A stretch of 34,326 nt of DNA. Source: Planctomycetota bacterium (GTDB lineage: Bacteria > Planctomycetota > MHYJ01 > JACPRB01). The position numbers were made by a program, and so were the translations under genes. The DNA is taken from positions 1 through 34,326 of the forward strand of contig JACPRB010000265.1 in assembly GCA_016190155.1 (NCBI GenBank), written 5' to 3'. Below are positions 32,960 to 34,326 of this stretch, piece by piece (within the stretch, counting starts at the first letter, position 1; each line of letters opens with the position of its first letter). A model generated the notes under the pieces. It worked only from the letters and a program-made list of their open reading frames with translations. It ran no database searches and was not told where the DNA came from.

Positions 32960-33412
32960 ATGTTCGAATGGTTCGGCAAGGTCAACTTCAGTCCGTACAC
33001 CAAGGTCGGCGACTTCGCCGGCTTTCTCAAGGACGGATATCTCAAGGGGTCGCGCTGTCGCGCGTGCGGATTCAAGACGTTTCCTCCGCGCGCCGACTGT
33101 CCGCAGTGCCTGAGCGGCGAATTCGACTTCGTCGACTACAGCGGGCGCGGCCGGCTGCATACGTACACGCGGATCGCGGCCGCCCCCAACGGCTTCGAGG
33201 ACGTCGCTCCGTACACGATCGGCGTGGTCGACCTCGAGGAGGGCGGCCGCTGCCTGGCGTGGTTCGGCTCCACGATCCGCGAGGAGGAGATCAAGATCGG
33301 GATGGAGCTTCAGGTCGTGCCGCGGATCTTCGAGGAAATCGAGAAGATCAAGGTGAGCTACTCCCTGGAGAAGCCGGGCACGAAGTGGGGGCGCCGCCAT
33401 GCAGATGCCTGA
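32960..33412 (+). CDS. DUF35 OB-fold/zinc-ribbon partner of the thiolase
   Basis: The 150-residue protein has a DUF35-type layout: an N-terminal helix region (FAGFLKDGYLKGSRC), a rubredoxin-like zinc ribbon (C35ish: CRACGF and ADCPQC), and an OB-fold acyl-CoA-binding half (GRGRLHTYTRI, TIGVVDLEEGGRCLAWF). DUF35 proteins form complexes with thiolases, BbsA with BbsB being the characterised case. It lies between the thiolase gene (three bases) and the molybdenum-hydroxylase gene (14-base overlap). AGGAAGG is upstream. Confidence 0.85.
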   Translation: MFEWFGKVNFSPYTKVGDFAGFLKDGYLKGSRCRACGFKTFPPRADCPQCLSGEFDFVDYSGRGRLHTYTRIAAAPNGFEDVAPYTIGVVDLEEGGRCLAWFGSTIREEEIKIGMELQVVPRIFEEIEKIKVSYSLEKPGTKWGRRHADA

Positions 33413-34280
33413 CCTTTCGGTGCACCGTCCCGAGACGTTGCGGGACGCCTGCGAGCTGCTCAAGAAGTACGGCGAAGGGGCGCGGGTGCTGGCCGGCGGA
33501 ACCGACCTGCTGACCGATCTCAAGATGGATCGCGTGACCGGCGTGGAGCATCTGGTCTCGATCCAGCGCGTCCCAGGCCTGAGCGTGATCGATGAGATCG
33601 ACGGGGCGCTGCGCATCGGGGCGCTGGCGACGCCGAATGCCGTCGCCGCGGACCCGCGCGTACGGACGAGGTTCCCGGCGTTGGCCGAGGCAGCGGAGTG
33701 CATGGCCTCGTACCCGGTTCGCAACATGGCCACCGTCGGAGGGAACATCGCCAGCGCGGTGCCTTCGTCGGACTTGGCGCCGATCTTCATCGCGATCGGG
33801 GCGGAGGCGATCCTCGTCGGTGACGCGGGAGAGCGTCGGGTCAGGCTCGAAGAATTCTTCGTCGGTCCGCGCAGGACCGTGCGCGCCCCGCACGAGATCA
33901 TCACGCACCTCGAACTGCCGTCGCCGAGGCCGCGCACGGGGTTTTCGTACGAGCGATTCGCGCTTCGCGCCGCCAACGCCCTCGCGGTGGCGGGAGTGGC
34001 CGCGATGATCCGGTTCGAGCCTGCGGACACGATCGCCGAGGCGAAGGTCGTGCTCGGGGCCGTCGCGCCGATTCCGGACGTCGCGCGCCGGACGGGCGCG
34101 ATGCTCGTAGGGAAGAGGCCGTCGGAGGAGCTGTTTCGCGAGGCGGGCAAGATGGCGCGCGAGGAGGCCAGGCCGATCAGCGACATCCGCGGCTCGAAGG
34201 AGTACCGGCGTGAGCTCGTCGAGGTCCTGGCCGCGCGGGCCCTCGCGCAGGCGGCTGAGAGAGGGAGGCGGAAGGAATGA
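33399..34280 (+). CDS. FAD-binding subunit of a molybdenum hydroxylase (xanthine dehydrogenase family)
   Basis: The 293-residue protein has the FAD motifs LAGGTDLLTDLK (about 32-43) and ATVGGNIASAVPSSDLAP (about 110-127) of CoxM/HcrB-type medium subunits. Cysteines are few and no CXXC-rich insertion is present, whereas the beta subunit of 4-hydroxybenzoyl-CoA reductase carries an extra 4Fe-4S cluster in one. It passes electrons between FAD and the [2Fe-2S] subunit. It overlaps DUF35 by 14 bases and the next gene by an ATGA. ATG at 33405 is an alternative start. In this operon an aryl-CoA hydroxylase or dehydroxylase is plausible. Confidence 0.88.
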   Translation: MQMPDLSVHRPETLRDACELLKKYGEGARVLAGGTDLLTDLKMDRVTGVEHLVSIQRVPGLSVIDEIDGALRIGALATPNAVAADPRVRTRFPALAEAAECMASYPVRNMATVGGNIASAVPSSDLAPIFIAIGAEAILVGDAGERRVRLEEFFVGPRRTVRAPHEIITHLELPSPRPRTGFSYERFALRAANALAVAGVAAMIRFEPADTIAEAKVVLGAVAPIPDVARRTGAMLVGKRPSEELFREAGKMAREEARPISDIRGSKEYRRELVEVLAARALAQAAERGRRKE

Positions 34281-34326
34281 GCATCGTCCTCAAGGTGAAC
34301 GGTCGCAAACACACCGTGTCCGTCAA
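34277..34326 (+). CDS. [2Fe-2S] small subunit of the molybdenum hydroxylase, start only
   Basis: Sixteen codons are visible before the window ends (MSIVLKVNGRKHTVSV). They match the first beta hairpin (VNG..H.V.V) of CoxS/HcrC-type ferredoxin subunits, the usual neighbour of the FAD subunit. The ATG overlaps the previous stop. The catalytic molybdopterin subunit should lie beyond the window. Confidence 0.65.
   Translation, partial: MSIVLKVNGRKHTVSV

Overview
The window is GC-rich DNA from a Gram-negative bacterium: it encodes outer-membrane beta-barrels, lipoproteins and multihaem c-type cytochromes. Nothing seen fixes the phylum. The DUF3568 protein, the MoxR/DUF58/DUF4129/DUF4350 locus and a small protein of the 'PF.P......DG......HPEF' type are common in environmental lineages such as Planctomycetota, Acidobacteriota and Myxococcota, so the placement stays open. 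Use of anaerobic aromatic metabolism and extracellular-type electron transfer suggests an anaerobic or facultative life style.

Layout. (1) 1-2.5 kb: the start of an unrecognised membrane-anchored protein, a tRNA-Gly(CCC), a zinc alcohol dehydrogenase and a lipoprotein with two DUF3568-like halves. (2) 2.5-11.65 kb, plus strand: a tightly overlapping operon of membrane and ATPase genes. It holds a B-box zinc-finger membrane protein, a polytopic protein, DUF4129, DUF4350 (broken by one in-frame TGA), MoxR, DUF58, SpoIIM-like, RDD, B-box-RDD, zinc ribbon-B-box-TM and a small two-TM protein. (3) 11.7-14.05 kb, minus strand: a hybrid sensor kinase with its own promoter. (4) 14.2-22.5 kb, minus strand: a five-gene operon that reads as a porin-cytochrome electron conduit. 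In order of transcription it has a 23-CXXCH cytochrome, an outer-membrane barrel with an N-terminal SH3-like domain, a 16-CXXCH lipoprotein cytochrome, an unknown membrane-anchored protein, and a large FeS/flavin/dihaem-b membrane oxidoreductase whose flavin fold looks circularly permuted. (5) 22.5-24.3 kb: a second small barrel gene flanked by one intact and one decayed copy of a small protein family, then an imperfect inverted repeat. (6) 24.3-34.3 kb, plus strand: an anaerobic aromatic operon. It has the four subunits of a class I, ATP-dependent benzoyl-CoA reductase in Bzd order, its ferredoxin and a ferredoxin-reducing flavoprotein, then an SDR, a thiolase with a DUF35 partner, and the FAD subunit and start of the [2Fe-2S] subunit of a molybdenum hydroxylase.

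How it fits together. The last module looks like a route that shortens an aryl-acyl side chain (SDR, thiolase/DUF35), adjusts the ring by a molybdenum hydroxylase and dearomatises the aryl-CoA. The cytochrome module could discharge electrons across the outer membrane. That the two cooperate is inference from adjacency only. The most novel-looking part is the cytochrome operon and its membrane flavoprotein.
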